Positions 43,525-52,330 of a stretch of 64,000 bases of DNA are shown in pieces. This DNA comes from Halorussus rarus (GTDB lineage: Archaea > Halobacteriota > Halobacteria > Halobacteriales > Haladaptataceae). Position 1 is the first letter of the stretch. Each line of letters opens with the position of its first letter. A program made the position numbers and the translations under genes. The notes under the pieces are model-generated. The model did not search any database, was not told where the DNA came from, and worked only from the letters and a program-made list of their open reading frames with translations. The stretch spans positions 1,426,001-1,490,000 of the forward strand of contig NZ_QPMJ01000002.1 of NCBI RefSeq assembly GCF_003369835.1, in the 5' to 3' direction.

Positions 43525-43752
43525 ATGCGCGACACCTTCCGCGTCTGGAACGTCGACGCGGTCGAGCGCGAGGTCGTCCTCCGGAGTTCCGACGACCAGT
43601 ACGTCGCCGTCCCGCTGCCCGAGGGCGAGGCCGACCTGTTCGAGCGGCTGGCCGACGACGGCGGGACCGTCGACGCGACGCTGGCCGCGACCGACGACGG
43701 GACCACGTCGTGGCGCGTCGAGGCGATCCACGCGGTCGACGAGGACGACTGA
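43525..43752 (+). CDS. Small acidic protein in the methyltransferase operon (75 aa)
   Basis: The protein is 75 residues from the ATG at 43525, or 77 from the GTG at 43519 that directly follows the methyltransferase stop. It seems to be a small beta-rich domain (FRVWNVDAVEREVVLRS, DQYVAVPLPEGE) with a short helix in EADLFERLADDG. No cysteine motifs or membrane segments are seen and no family is recognised. Tight linkage suggests it works with the methyltransferase. Confidence 0.65.
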   Translation: MRDTFRVWNVDAVEREVVLRSSDDQYVAVPLPEGEADLFERLADDGGTVDATLAATDDGTTSWRVEAIHAVDEDD

Positions 43753-43762
43753 GTCACCGATA

Positions 43763-43827
43763 GGAGCGCTGGCCGAGCGAGTGATGGGAGCGCTGGCCGA
43801 GCGAGTGATGGGAGCGCTGGCCGAGCG
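43763..43827. repeat. 24-bp tandem repeat, 2.7 copies
   Basis: The unit GGAGCGCTGGCCGAGCGAGTGATG occupies 43763-43786 and 43787-43810, followed by a 17-base partial copy at 43811-43827. It starts about ten bases after the preceding stop codon, between that gene and the prepilin peptidase promoter, and does not encode a protein with a start. Confidence 0.85.
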
Positions 43828-43906
43828 GACGACGAGAAGGACCGAGTCGCCGTCGAGGCGACCGGTCGGCCGCCGCGATTCGTTTCCCCGGAATCTTCCT
43901 CGTACA

Positions 43907-43914
43907 TTTATATA
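43907..43914 (+). promoter_or_regulatory. TATA box for prepilin peptidase
   Basis: TTTATATA is the clearest TATA sequence in this gap, 41-48 bases before the GTG at 43955, giving a leader of about 15-20 bases. Confidence 0.5.
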
Positions 43915-43954
43915 GGAAGCCGGAACAACCCTCGCTCACGGAGCACTACTCGCC

Positions 43955-44980
43955 GTGGCACCACTCGACGCCTCGATCCCCGACCTCCTGCGACTGCTCG
44001 TCGTCCCGGTCTTCGGCTGGGCCGCGTGGCGCGACGTCAAGACCCGCCGGGTCCCGAACCGGACCTGGTATCCGCTCGCCGCGCTCGCGGTGGTCCTGCT
44101 GGTCTGGGACGGCTGGCAGGCGTTGGCCGGCACGCCCTTCGAGACCCGAGCGTTCGCCGTGCGCGCCGCCGTCAGCCTCGGGTTCGTCGCGCCCCTCGTC
44201 GTCGCGTTCTGGTGGTTCCGGGCGTTCGGCGGCGCCGACGCGAAGGCGTTCCTGGTCGTCGCTGCGCTCTTTCCGACGTATCCGACCTACGAGGTGCTGG
44301 GCTGGGCGCTGCCCCACCAGCAGACGACGGTCGGCGTGTTCTCGCTGACCGTCCTGACGAACACGGTGCTGCTTGGCGCGCTCTACCCGCTGGCGGTGCT
44401 CGCGCGCAACGCGGCCGCCGGCCGGTTCTCGTCGGTGATGTTCGTCGGCAAGCCCGTGGCGTGGGACGCGGTTCCCGACGAACACGGCCGCCTGCTGGAG
44501 GCGCCCGAGGGCGTGACCCGGAACGGCGTGGACTTAGACGCGGTCCGGATGTATCTCCGGTGGCGGGGTCTGACGCTCGCGGAACTCCGGGAACGGCCCG
44601 ACCGCCTCCGGGACCCCGCGACGCTGCCCGACGACCCGAATCCGCCGGGCGACGGCGCGGTGGACGTCGCGGAGGTCCGCGCCGACGGTGGCGAACTCGA
44701 AGCGTCGGCGGACCAAGCTGCAGTCGATGAACAGCCGGACGCCGACGCGCCCGACGACGACCCCTGGGGCGCGGCGGCGTTCCTGGCGGACATCGACCAC
44801 GGCGCCTACGGCACGACGCCCGGAGGGCTCCGGGACGGCCTGGACGTGCTCGTCTCGGAGGACGAGGTCTGGGTCTCGCCCGGCATCCCGTTCGTGGTGC
44901 CGCTGTTCGTCGGCACCGTCGTCGCGCTGACCTACGGCGACCTGCTGTTCGGCGCGATGGCGCTGCTGGGCCTCTCGTGA
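43955..44980 (+). CDS. Archaeal prepilin peptidase (A24, PibD/FlaK-like)
   Basis: The 341-residue membrane aspartyl protease should process type IV pilin and archaellin precursors. The first catalytic Asp is in [11 protein letters not shown] near 25-35. The second is in FGGADAKAF near 91-99, the GxGD site in GGAD form. About six helices are present, with a long acidic loop (about 165-300) between the N-terminal core and the last helix. It starts at GTG. The long halophilic loop is usual for haloarchaeal PibD. Confidence 0.88.
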   Translation: MAPLDASIPDLLRLLVVPVFGWAAWRDVKTRRVPNRTWYPLAALAVVLLVWDGWQALAGTPFETRAFAVRAAVSLGFVAPLVVAFWWFRAFGGADAKAFLVVAALFPTYPTYEVLGWALPHQQTTVGVFSLTVLTNTVLLGALYPLAVLARNAAAGRFSSVMFVGKPVAWDAVPDEHGRLLEAPEGVTRNGVDLDAVRMYLRWRGLTLAELRERPDRLRDPATLPDDPNPPGDGAVDVAEVRADGGELEASADQAAVDEQPDADAPDDDPWGAAAFLADIDHGAYGTTPGGLRDGLDVLVSEDEVWVSPGIPFVVPLFVGTVVALTYGDLLFGAMALLGLS

Positions 44981-45009
44981 GCCGGAGGGAGAAGCGGGTT
45001 CCGCCCCGA

Positions 45010-45924
45010 CTACTCCTCGCCCTCGGTCCCCGCCACCATCCCGGTCACGTTGCCGACGTTCATCGCCACGGCGAGCACGACGGCGATGACGAGGACGATG
45101 AACGAGGAGATGGCGTTCATCTTCGGGGCGGTGCCGTACTTGATCATCGAGAACATCGAGGTCGTCAGCACGTCCATCGTCCCGCGGACGAAGAACGCCC
45201 GGATGAAGTCCTCGAACGAGCGGATCCAGGCGAACAGGAAGCCCGCACCGATGGCGGGCGCCACGATGGGTAGCGTAATATCTCGGAACACCGTCAGCGG
45301 GTCCGCGCCGAGATCCCTGGCGGCCTCCTCCAGCGACTCGTCGAACGTGTACAGCCGCGACGTGACCAACAGCAGCACGAACGGGAAGCCGTACACGCTG
45401 TGCGTGAGCACGACCGTCCAGAACCCCGGCACGATGACGATGCCGAACAGTTGGGGCAGCAGCGTGCGGAAGTAGATTAGCAGCGCGATGCCCAGCACCA
45501 CGCCCGGGATTACCATCGGCAGGATGCCGAACGTCCGGTAGGTCTCCTTGAGCGGGAACGCGTACCGGGCGAGCGCGAAGCTGGCGAGTACGCCCAGTAC
45601 GGTGGCGATGGACGCCGCGAGCGTCGCGATCTGGACGCTGTTCCAGAGCGACCCCATCAGCGCGGCGTCCGCGAACGTCGCGCCGTAGTGGGCCAGGGTG
45701 AACCCGCGGAACGGGAAGAACGTGCTGGCGTTGACCGCGAACGAGAGGATGATCATCACCGCGAGCGGAATCCACAGGAACACCAGCAGCGCGCCCGCGA
45801 CGACGTACAGCCCCCGGCCGAGCAGCCACTCCTTGCGCTCGTGGTCGAGGATGCGGGTCCCGGCCCCGGTGTCGGTTCCGGCGGGACGGTCGGTCTCGGT
45901 GCCGGCGTCGGTCTCGGTCGCCAT
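45010..45924 (-). CDS. ABC transporter permease (PotC-like)
   Basis: The 304-residue inner-membrane permease has about six helices after an acidic/threonine-rich N-terminal tail. The ABC-binding EAA loop is EEAARDLGADPLTVFRDITLP near 205-225. It resembles PotC/PotI permeases of spermidine/putrescine systems. It lies two bases past the PotB-like stop and is the last of three leftward genes. Substrate assignment rests on the family and the PotD-like binding protein. Confidence 0.88.
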   Translation of the reverse strand: MATETDAGTETDRPAGTDTGAGTRILDHERKEWLLGRGLYVVAGALLVFLWIPLAVMIILSFAVNASTFFPFRGFTLAHYGATFADAALMGSLWNSVQIATLAASIATVLGVLASFALARYAFPLKETYRTFGILPMVIPGVVLGIALLIYFRTLLPQLFGIVIVPGFWTVVLTHSVYGFPFVLLLVTSRLYTFDESLEEAARDLGADPLTVFRDITLPIVAPAIGAGFLFAWIRSFEDFIRAFFVRGTMDVLTTSMFSMIKYGTAPKMNAISSFIVLVIAVVLAVAMNVGNVTGMVAGTEGEE

Positions 45925-45925
45925 C

Positions 45926-46861
45926 TCAGACGCCCCCCAGGTCCTCGATGCTGACGTACCGGAACGCCAGCGCGAACGCGATGACGATGCTGAGGACGAT
46001 GAACATCGACGCGGCGCTGCCGTAGCCGATGGCGTACAGCGAGTTGATGCGCTCCTCGATGAGCTGGCCGATCATCAGCACCTTCCCCTGGCCGAGGAAC
46101 TGGGGCGTGATGAACGCGCCCAGCGCGGGCACGAACACGAACAGGCTCCCGCTGATGATGCCCGGCAGCACCAGCGGAAGGATGACGTCCTTCAGCGTCT
46201 CGATCCGGCTGGCGCCCAGGTCGCGCGCCGCCTCCGTGAGCGAGAAGTCGAGGCCGTCGAGGCTGGCGTACAGCGACAGCAGCATGTACGGGAAGTACGC
46301 GTGGGTCAGCCCCACGATGATCGCCGGCACCCCGTAGTTGAACAGCCCCAGCGGGCCGTCGATGATACCGATGCGGATCAGGGTGCTGTTGATGACGCCG
46401 CTCGGGCCGAACATGAGGTACCACGAGTAGGCCCGCACCAGGTACATGGTGAAGAACGGCAGCAGCACCAGGAAGATGACCACCTTGAACGTGGTCCCGC
46501 CCCGCCGGGCCAGCAGGTACGCCAGCGGGAACGCCAGCACCAGGCACAGCACCGTCGTCACCGCCGCGATGAAGTACGACAGCGTGAGCGACTGGAAGAA
46601 CGCCGTCTGCCAGAACGGCCCCTCGCCGGCGAACAGCTGCCCGTAGTTCTCCATCGTCGGCTCCCAGATGATCTCGTACGTGAGGGTGTTGACGTTCGTG
46701 AAGCTCACCGCCACCATGAACGTCAGGGGCGCGAGCAGCAGGAGGAACAGCCAGATCAGCGCCGGTCCGGCGGTTATCCCCAGCTTGCTCGCCCGCGAGG
46801 TGAACGCGCCGACCGCTCGCTCGCGCGCCGACCGGCCGCGCTCGGGGGTTTCGGTGGACAC
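45926..46861 (-). CDS. ABC transporter permease (PotB-like)
   Basis: The 311-residue permease starts at a GTG one base after the binding-protein stop. It has six helices, with a large extracellular segment between helices 1 and 2 (NTLTYEIIWEPTMENYGQLF) and the EAA loop TEAARDLGASRIETLKDVILP. This is the PotB/PotH partner of the next permease. Together they should form the membrane channel of a polyamine-type importer. Confidence 0.88.
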   Translation of the reverse strand: MSTETPERGRSARERAVGAFTSRASKLGITAGPALIWLFLLLLAPLTFMVAVSFTNVNTLTYEIIWEPTMENYGQLFAGEGPFWQTAFFQSLTLSYFIAAVTTVLCLVLAFPLAYLLARRGGTTFKVVIFLVLLPFFTMYLVRAYSWYLMFGPSGVINSTLIRIGIIDGPLGLFNYGVPAIIVGLTHAYFPYMLLSLYASLDGLDFSLTEAARDLGASRIETLKDVILPLVLPGIISGSLFVFVPALGAFITPQFLGQGKVLMIGQLIEERINSLYAIGYGSAASMFIVLSIVIAFALAFRYVSIEDLGGV

Positions 46862-46862
46862 G

Positions 46863-48017
46863 TTAGGCGACCTTGATCTCCTCCCACGCCTGTATCCACG
46901 CCTGCTCGTTCTCGACCGCCTTGAACGGGATGAAGTTCTGGATCTTGGCGGGGTCGATGGCGCCGTAGAGCTGGTTCTGCTCCTCGGTCAGGTACTCCTG
47001 GGTCGCCGGGTTGACGCTGGGCGAGTAGCCGACCTTCGCCAGCGTCGCCCCGAGCTTCGGCGAGATGTACTCGTTGACGACCTCCCACGCCTTCTGCTTG
47101 TTGTTCGAGGCCTTCGAGACGACGGCCGACTCGAACCACGCCAGCGCGCCCTCCTGCGGGACGGCCATCTCGGGCCAGTCGTCGCCGTTGGCCCACATCT
47201 CGACGATCTCGTTGCGGCCCGACTGGCCGACGAGGAAGTTGCCCTGCCGGAACGACTTGATGTAGGTCGGGTCGGCGGCGATGTACCCCTGGAGCAGGGG
47301 CTTCTGGTCGATCATCGTCTGCTTGACCTCGGCGATCTGATCCTCCGAGAGGGTCACGCGCTGGCCCTCGAACGCGTCGCGCATCCCCAGGTAGAGGGCG
47401 GTCCCGCTCATCGCCTTGAAGTGGTTGTCGTACATGACGATCTGCCCGCGGAGGTCCGTCCCCTGGAAGTTCTCGCTGAACAGGATCTCGCGGGTCGGCT
47501 CGTGGTCCGGAATCTTCCGGGAGTCGTAGGAGTAGCCGTACCAGCCGAACCGGACCGGCACGCCGTACCGCTGGCCGTTCGCCGTGAACTGGTTCTGGGC
47601 GAACCCTTGGAACGTGTCGTAGATGTTCTGCTGGTTCGTCACCACGCCCTCGGGCACCGGGGCCAGCAGGTCGGCGTTCATCATCTTCGGCACGTAGTTG
47701 TTGTTCGGGATGGCGATGTCGTACTGCCGGTACTGGCCCGCGTTCCAGCTGGAGAACATCTTGGCCGACGACGTCGACCGGGTGATCTGGATGTCGACGC
47801 CGACCTGCTCCTGAATCGGCTGGAGCAGCTTGGGGTCGCCGTACTCCTCCCAGGTCAGCACGTTGAGCGTCGGCGTCTGGCCCGACGCGGTACCGACGAC
47901 CGAGGCGCCGGCCAGCCCGGTCGCGCCGACCGCGCCGAGGAACCGGCGTCTCGACGGCGTCGGGTCGTTCGTAGCGTCCACTCCGTTCGCGTTACGTTGG
48001 CGTTTCTCGTGTGTCAT
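46863..48017 (-). CDS. Tat-exported ABC substrate-binding protein (PotD-like)
   Basis: The 384-residue protein begins with a Tat signal (SRRRFLGAVGATGLAGAS at about 22-39, cleavage after TASG). The mature part begins LNVLTWEEYGDP, as in PotD/PotF, and shows two lobes with SYDSRKIPDHEP and GQSGRNEIVEMW. Export through Tat is normal in haloarchaea. No lipobox cysteine follows the signal, so anchoring is unclear. The ATG at 48017 is supported by the signal peptide; a longer in-frame reading covers the promoter region. Confidence 0.9.
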   Translation of the reverse strand: MTHEKRQRNANGVDATNDPTPSRRRFLGAVGATGLAGASVVGTASGQTPTLNVLTWEEYGDPKLLQPIQEQVGVDIQITRSTSSAKMFSSWNAGQYRQYDIAIPNNNYVPKMMNADLLAPVPEGVVTNQQNIYDTFQGFAQNQFTANGQRYGVPVRFGWYGYSYDSRKIPDHEPTREILFSENFQGTDLRGQIVMYDNHFKAMSGTALYLGMRDAFEGQRVTLSEDQIAEVKQTMIDQKPLLQGYIAADPTYIKSFRQGNFLVGQSGRNEIVEMWANGDDWPEMAVPQEGALAWFESAVVSKASNNKQKAWEVVNEYISPKLGATLAKVGYSPSVNPATQEYLTEEQNQLYGAIDPAKIQNFIPFKAVENEQAWIQAWEEIKVA

Positions 48018-48234
48018 CTGCTTTCCCCACCCACGCAACAGTGGCTTCCGGCAGCGTAATAAAAATTGGTCGATATTACGGGCTGCTTCTCGACTAAATT
48101 CGACGGGTATCGCGAACTTTCTTCGATTTACAAACGGAATCGGCGTTCTACCCGACGGACGAGAAGTTAATCTTTTCCGTGAGGGATGCTCACAATCGAC
48201 CACTGTTTTGTGTCCGCGGGGGGTACCGGACCGT

Positions 48235-49377
48235 ATGGCGGTAGAGGGGGAGACAGGGACGACGACGCGGGGAGAGGCACTGATCGAACTCGACGACGTG
48301 CGCAAGGAGTTCGGCGACGTGACCGCGGTCGACGGCATCGACTTCCGCATCGAGCGCGGGGAGTTCTTCTCGCTGGTCGGGCCGTCGGGCTGTGGCAAGA
48401 CCACGACGCTCCGGATGATCAGCGGGTTCGAGACACCGACCGACGGCGACGTCGTCATCGACGGGCGGGACATGGCGGGCGTGCCGCCGGACGCCCGGGA
48501 CACCAACCTGGTGTTCCAGCACCTCTCGCTGTTCCCCCACATGACCGTGGGCGAGAACGTCGCCTACGGGCTGAAGAAGATGGGCCTCGGCGACGGGGAG
48601 GTGTCGGCGGGCGAGTCCGAGTCCGAGGTCCGCCGCCGGAAGGTCGAGACCTACCTCGACCTGGTCGACCTCGGCGGCTACGAGGACCGCAATCCGACCG
48701 AACTGTCGGGCGGTCAGCAGCAGCGGGTGGCGCTGGCGCGGGCGCTGGTGAACGAACCCAGCGTCCTGCTGCTGGACGAACCGCTGTCGAGCCTCGACCG
48801 GAAGCTGCGCAAGCAGATGCAGGTGGAGTTGCGCAAGATCCACGAGAAGACCCGGGGCGCGTTCTTCTACGTGACCCACGACCAGGAGGTCGCGATGACG
48901 CTCAGCGACCGGCTCGCGGTCATGAACGAGGGACAGCTCGAGCAGGTCGGCACGCCAGAGGAGATCTACCGCGACCCCGCGACCCCGTTCGTGGCGGACT
49001 TCATCGGCGACACCAACCTGCTCGACGGTCGCGCGGTCCGCGAGGACGGCCGAACCGTCGTGGAGGTCGGCGGCCGGGAGGGAATCCGGTTCGCGCCCGA
49101 CGAGCCGGTCACCGAGGGCGACGTGACCGTCTCGCTCAGGCCCGAGGACGTCTCGCTGGTCGAGGGCGGCGCGGCGTCGGGCCGCGGAACCGACGGCGGG
49201 GCCTTCGAGGGCGAGGTCGTCGAGCGGTACTTCCAGGGCGACCAGACCAACTACGTCGTCGACGTCGGCGACGGCCTGGAGCTGGCGGTCGTGATGCAGG
49301 GCCGGAGCGAGGGGGTCGAGCGGGGCGACCGGGCGGCGTTCCGGTTCGCCGACGGCGCGCCCGTGGTGTTCGACTGA
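48235..49377 (+). CDS. ABC transporter ATP-binding protein (PotA-like)
   Basis: The 380-residue ATPase has Walker A GPSGCGKTTT near 49-58, the Q-loop in NLVFQHLSLFPHM, signature LSGGQQQRVALARAL, Walker B LLLDEPLSSLD and switch H in VTHDQEVAM. It has a C-terminal TOBE domain (about 280-380) as in PotA/UgpC. An insertion DGEVSAGESESEV sits before the signature. It is divergent from the binding-protein gene; the 217-base gap holds AT-rich promoter DNA for both. It should energise the permeases encoded at 45010-46861. Confidence 0.92.
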   Translation: MAVEGETGTTTRGEALIELDDVRKEFGDVTAVDGIDFRIERGEFFSLVGPSGCGKTTTLRMISGFETPTDGDVVIDGRDMAGVPPDARDTNLVFQHLSLFPHMTVGENVAYGLKKMGLGDGEVSAGESESEVRRRKVETYLDLVDLGGYEDRNPTELSGGQQQRVALARALVNEPSVLLLDEPLSSLDRKLRKQMQVELRKIHEKTRGAFFYVTHDQEVAMTLSDRLAVMNEGQLEQVGTPEEIYRDPATPFVADFIGDTNLLDGRAVREDGRTVVEVGGREGIRFAPDEPVTEGDVTVSLRPEDVSLVEGGAASGRGTDGGAFEGEVVERYFQGDQTNYVVDVGDGLELAVVMQGRSEGVERGDRAAFRFADGAPVVFD

Positions 49378-49505
49378 GGCCCGTCCCGGGCGACCGGGCG
49401 GCCTTCGGCTCGGAGCCCGAATCGGTCGCGCCACGTCGGCCGGACCGGTCGGCCGGCGGGTTACGAATCGAAATGCTATTGCCGAGCGGTTCGTAGTCGG
49501 ACCGT

Positions 49506-51611
49506 ATGGAAACGGTTCGCGCGAGCGACTACCGCGACGTCGCGCAGGTCGAGGAGCCGCGAGTCTCGCCCGACGGCGAGCGGGTGGCGTTCGTCCGCAA
49601 GGTGCCCGAGAGCGACGAGGAGTACGAGGCGACGGTCTACGTCGTCCCGGTGGGCGGCGACGAGCCCCGACAGTTCACCGTGAGCGAGGGCGTCGACAGC
49701 CAGCCCCGGTGGAGTCCGAGCGGCGACCGCCTGGCGTTCGTCAGCACCCGCGGCGCCGACGACGACCGACCCCAGCTGTGGGTCATGCCGACCGACGGCG
49801 GGGAGGCCCGGCGGGTGACCGACGTGGTCGGCGGCGTCTCGACCATCTCGTGGTCGCCCGACGGGAGCCGGATCGCGTTCGTCCAGCAGGCCACCGAGGC
49901 GGACCGCGAGGAGGACCGGGACCTCGGCCTCGACGGCGAGGAGTACGAGCCCGAGGCGCCCGACCCCCGCGTCGTCGACCGGCTGGTCTACCGGGCGGGC
50001 GAGCGGTACTTCGACGGCCGACGTTCGCACGTCTACGTCGTCGACCTCGGGAGCGAGGAAGACGATATCTCGCGACTCACCGACGGCGACTACGACCACC
50101 TCGAACCCGAGTGGGCCGACGAGTCGACGCTGTACTACGGCGCGCGCCGGACCGGCGACCCCGACGACAACATCGTCATCGACGTGGTCGAGTACGACCT
50201 CGACGCCGACGAGGAGACCGGCACGGTCGTCCAGACCACCGGGTGGACGCCGATGCTCGCGGCCGCGGGCGACGGGCGACTCGCCTACGCCTACACGCCC
50301 GAGGAGAACGCGACGCTTCGCCAGACCGAGATCAAGGTGCTCGACCCCGAGACCGGCGACGTGACGACGCCGACTGAGCCGCTGAACCGGACCCTCTCGG
50401 TGGACATGTCGGTCCAGTGGGGACCGAACGAGGAGGACGTCTACTTCCTGACGCCCGACGAGGGCGAGGTCGCGGTCTGGCGGGCGCCGGGCGACGCGAG
50501 CGCCGACCCCGAGCGCGTGGTCGCGGACGGGACGGTCGAGGACGCCGGCGTCGGCCCCGACAAGCTGGCGTTCGTCCGGTCGGAGTGGGACCACCCCGGC
50601 GACGTGTTCGTCTCGACGCTCGGCGGCGCGGAGAGCCGGCGGCTCACCAGGGTCAACCGCGACTACCTCGACGACCGCGCGGTCGCCCAGCCCGAGGAGA
50701 TACGGTTCGAGAACGGAGCGGGCGACGAGATCCAGGGCTGGGTGCTGACGCCGCCCGATTTCGACCCCGACGAGACGTACCCGCTCGCGGTCGAGATCCA
50801 CGGCGGCCCCCACGCGATGTGGTCGACCAGCGGGACGATGTGGCACGAGTTCCAGTTGCTCGCCGCACGGGGCTACGTCGTCTTCTGGTCGAACCCGCGA
50901 GGGTCGACCGGCTACGGCGAGGAGTTCATGGCGGCGCTCGGCGGCGGACGGTGGGGCCCGGTCGCCTACGAGGACATCATGGCCGGCGTCGACGAGGTGG
51001 CGAGCCGCGAGTACGTCGACGAGGACGACCTGTTCGTCACGGGCGGGAGCTACGGCGGCTACATGACGACCTGGATCGTCGGCCACACCGACCGGTTCGC
51101 GGGCGCGGTCAGCCAGCGCGGCGTCTACGAACTCAACAGCTTCTACGGGTCGACCGACGCGTTCAAGCTCATCGAGTGGGACTTCGACACCACCCCGTCG
51201 GAGGACGCCGCGTTCCTCTGGGAGCAGTCGCCGGCGGCCTACGCCGACGCGGTCGACACCCCGACGCTGCTGCTGCACGCCGACGACGACTACCGCGTGC
51301 CGGTGAACAACGGCGAGATGCTCTACCTGCTGTACAAGAAGAACGGCGTCGAGACGCGGCTGGTGCGGTACCCCCGCGAGGGCCACGAGCTCTCGCGGAG
51401 CGGCGAGCCCGGCCACGTCGTCGACCGGCTCGAGCGCATCGTCCGGTGGTTCGACGGCTACTCGGACCACCACGACGCCCCGAAAGCGCTGGAGCGCGGC
51501 GACGAGGGGCTGTCGGCGAGCGAGGAAGACGAGGGGGCCGAGAGCGGAGACGAAAGCGAGGAGGACGAGAGCGAGGAAGAAAGCGGGGACGCTGCGGCGG
51601 ACGGCGAGTAG
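49506..51611 (+). CDS. S9 family acylaminoacyl/dipeptidyl peptidase
   Basis: The 701-residue protein has an N-terminal beta-propeller of WD40-like (PD40) blades (to about 400; SPDGERVAFVRKV, SPSGDRLAFVS, SPDGSRIAFVQ) and a C-terminal alpha/beta hydrolase. The nucleophile is the Ser in TGGSYGGYMT near 518, the Asp is in HADDDYRVP and the His in REGHELSRSG. The family removes acylated or dipeptide N-termini in the cytoplasm. A 35-residue acidic Glu/Ser/Asp tail follows the fold and is probably a halophilic extension. Confidence 0.93.
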   Translation: METVRASDYRDVAQVEEPRVSPDGERVAFVRKVPESDEEYEATVYVVPVGGDEPRQFTVSEGVDSQPRWSPSGDRLAFVSTRGADDDRPQLWVMPTDGGEARRVTDVVGGVSTISWSPDGSRIAFVQQATEADREEDRDLGLDGEEYEPEAPDPRVVDRLVYRAGERYFDGRRSHVYVVDLGSEEDDISRLTDGDYDHLEPEWADESTLYYGARRTGDPDDNIVIDVVEYDLDADEETGTVVQTTGWTPMLAAAGDGRLAYAYTPEENATLRQTEIKVLDPETGDVTTPTEPLNRTLSVDMSVQWGPNEEDVYFLTPDEGEVAVWRAPGDASADPERVVADGTVEDAGVGPDKLAFVRSEWDHPGDVFVSTLGGAESRRLTRVNRDYLDDRAVAQPEEIRFENGAGDEIQGWVLTPPDFDPDETYPLAVEIHGGPHAMWSTSGTMWHEFQLLAARGYVVFWSNPRGSTGYGEEFMAALGGGRWGPVAYEDIMAGVDEVASREYVDEDDLFVTGGSYGGYMTTWIVGHTDRFAGAVSQRGVYELNSFYGSTDAFKLIEWDFDTTPSEDAAFLWEQSPAAYADAVDTPTLLLHADDDYRVPVNNGEMLYLLYKKNGVETRLVRYPREGHELSRSGEPGHVVDRLERIVRWFDGYSDHHDAPKALERGDEGLSASEEDEGAESGDESEEDESEEESGDAAADGE

Positions 51612-51926
51612 AAGCCGGAACCTCGTCCGATCCGACCGAACCGGAGCCCGGGTAGTCCCTCTCGGTTCGGTAGTCCTCTTTAGGTCACTTTTCGCACACG
51701 GGGGTCTGCTTCGGGAGCCCGCCGAGAGCGATAAATCCCGCCGCAGTCGTGCGGTTCTTCACCCGAAACCAAGGGGTTCGACGACCGTCGATATCGAGCG
51801 GCGGGGACGACTCCGGAGCGGTACGTCCCCCCATTGGGGTGGTTTTCGTCAGGAACGATATGCCGGAGAACGTCCCGGAGTCCGGCGGTTCTCCAGTCGA
51901 GACGGAGGGGTCGGCGGGCGGACCGG
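51612..51926. other. Intergenic region between convergent genes
   Basis: No convincing gene is present. The stretch contains AT-rich DNA near 51675-51775, a CCCC-ATT-GGGG palindrome near 51830-51840 followed by TTTT, which could be a terminator, and the third copy of the recurrent 21-bp motif at 51891. Confidence 0.4.
51891..51911 (+). repeat. Recurring 21-bp motif, copy 3 (intergenic)
   Basis: CTCCAGTCGAGACGGAGGGG followed by T differs from copy 2 at two positions only. TCTCC can pair with GGAG(A-less) partners around the loop, as in copy 2. It lies 16 bases from the end of the minus-strand zinc protein gene. Confidence 0.55.
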
Positions 51927-52142
51927 TCAGTCCACGATGATGTCCGCGTCGGGGTCGCCCACGGCCGGGTGGTCGTCGGGCTGCATCTCGGACTCGTAGC
52001 GGTCGATCCAGTCGGCGAAGCACTCGGGGCAGAGCCGCTGGCTGTCGATCTGCGAGCGGTCGACGGTCAGCCGGACCGTGCGGGCCAGCGCGTCCGACAC
52101 GGGGTCGCCGCAGTCGTTGCAGGGGTCCTCGTCGTCGGTCAT
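51927..52142 (-). CDS. Small CxxC zinc-binding protein (71 aa)
   Basis: The protein has CNDC at about residues 8-11 and CPEC at 38-41, separated by a basic/hydrophobic stretch (LARTVRLTVDRSQI), and ends with an acidic tail. This spacing suggests one zinc ribbon. Such mini-proteins are very common in haloarchaea, and several affect biofilm or swarming when deleted, but no role can be given here. It is divergent from the stress-protein gene. Confidence 0.75.
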   Translation of the reverse strand: MTDDEDPCNDCGDPVSDALARTVRLTVDRSQIDSQRLCPECFADWIDRYESEMQPDDHPAVGDPDADIIVD

Positions 52143-52330
52143 GCGTTGGGGTGTGTCGGGCGGGCATATAGGTCTTGGCGATAGCCGACACGTCGAGACG
52201 GCGTCACGCGACCGACCTGTCGGCGATGCTCCGGAGGCGGTCGGTCGCGCTCCACCCGAAACGGACGGCGGGCGAACGGACCTTGCGAGCGACGCGAACG
52301 CTTTTGCCGGCGGGCGGCGTGCTACCGTCG

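Noticed and set aside
48018-48542. Longer N-terminus for the binding protein
   Set aside because: The Tat signal peptide starts directly after the ATG at 48017; the extension would bury it and overlap the divergent ATPase gene.
51749-51940. 63-residue frame in the gap after the S9 peptidase
   Set aside because: No promoter or family resemblance, and part of it is just the recurrent 21-bp motif translated (PVETEG).
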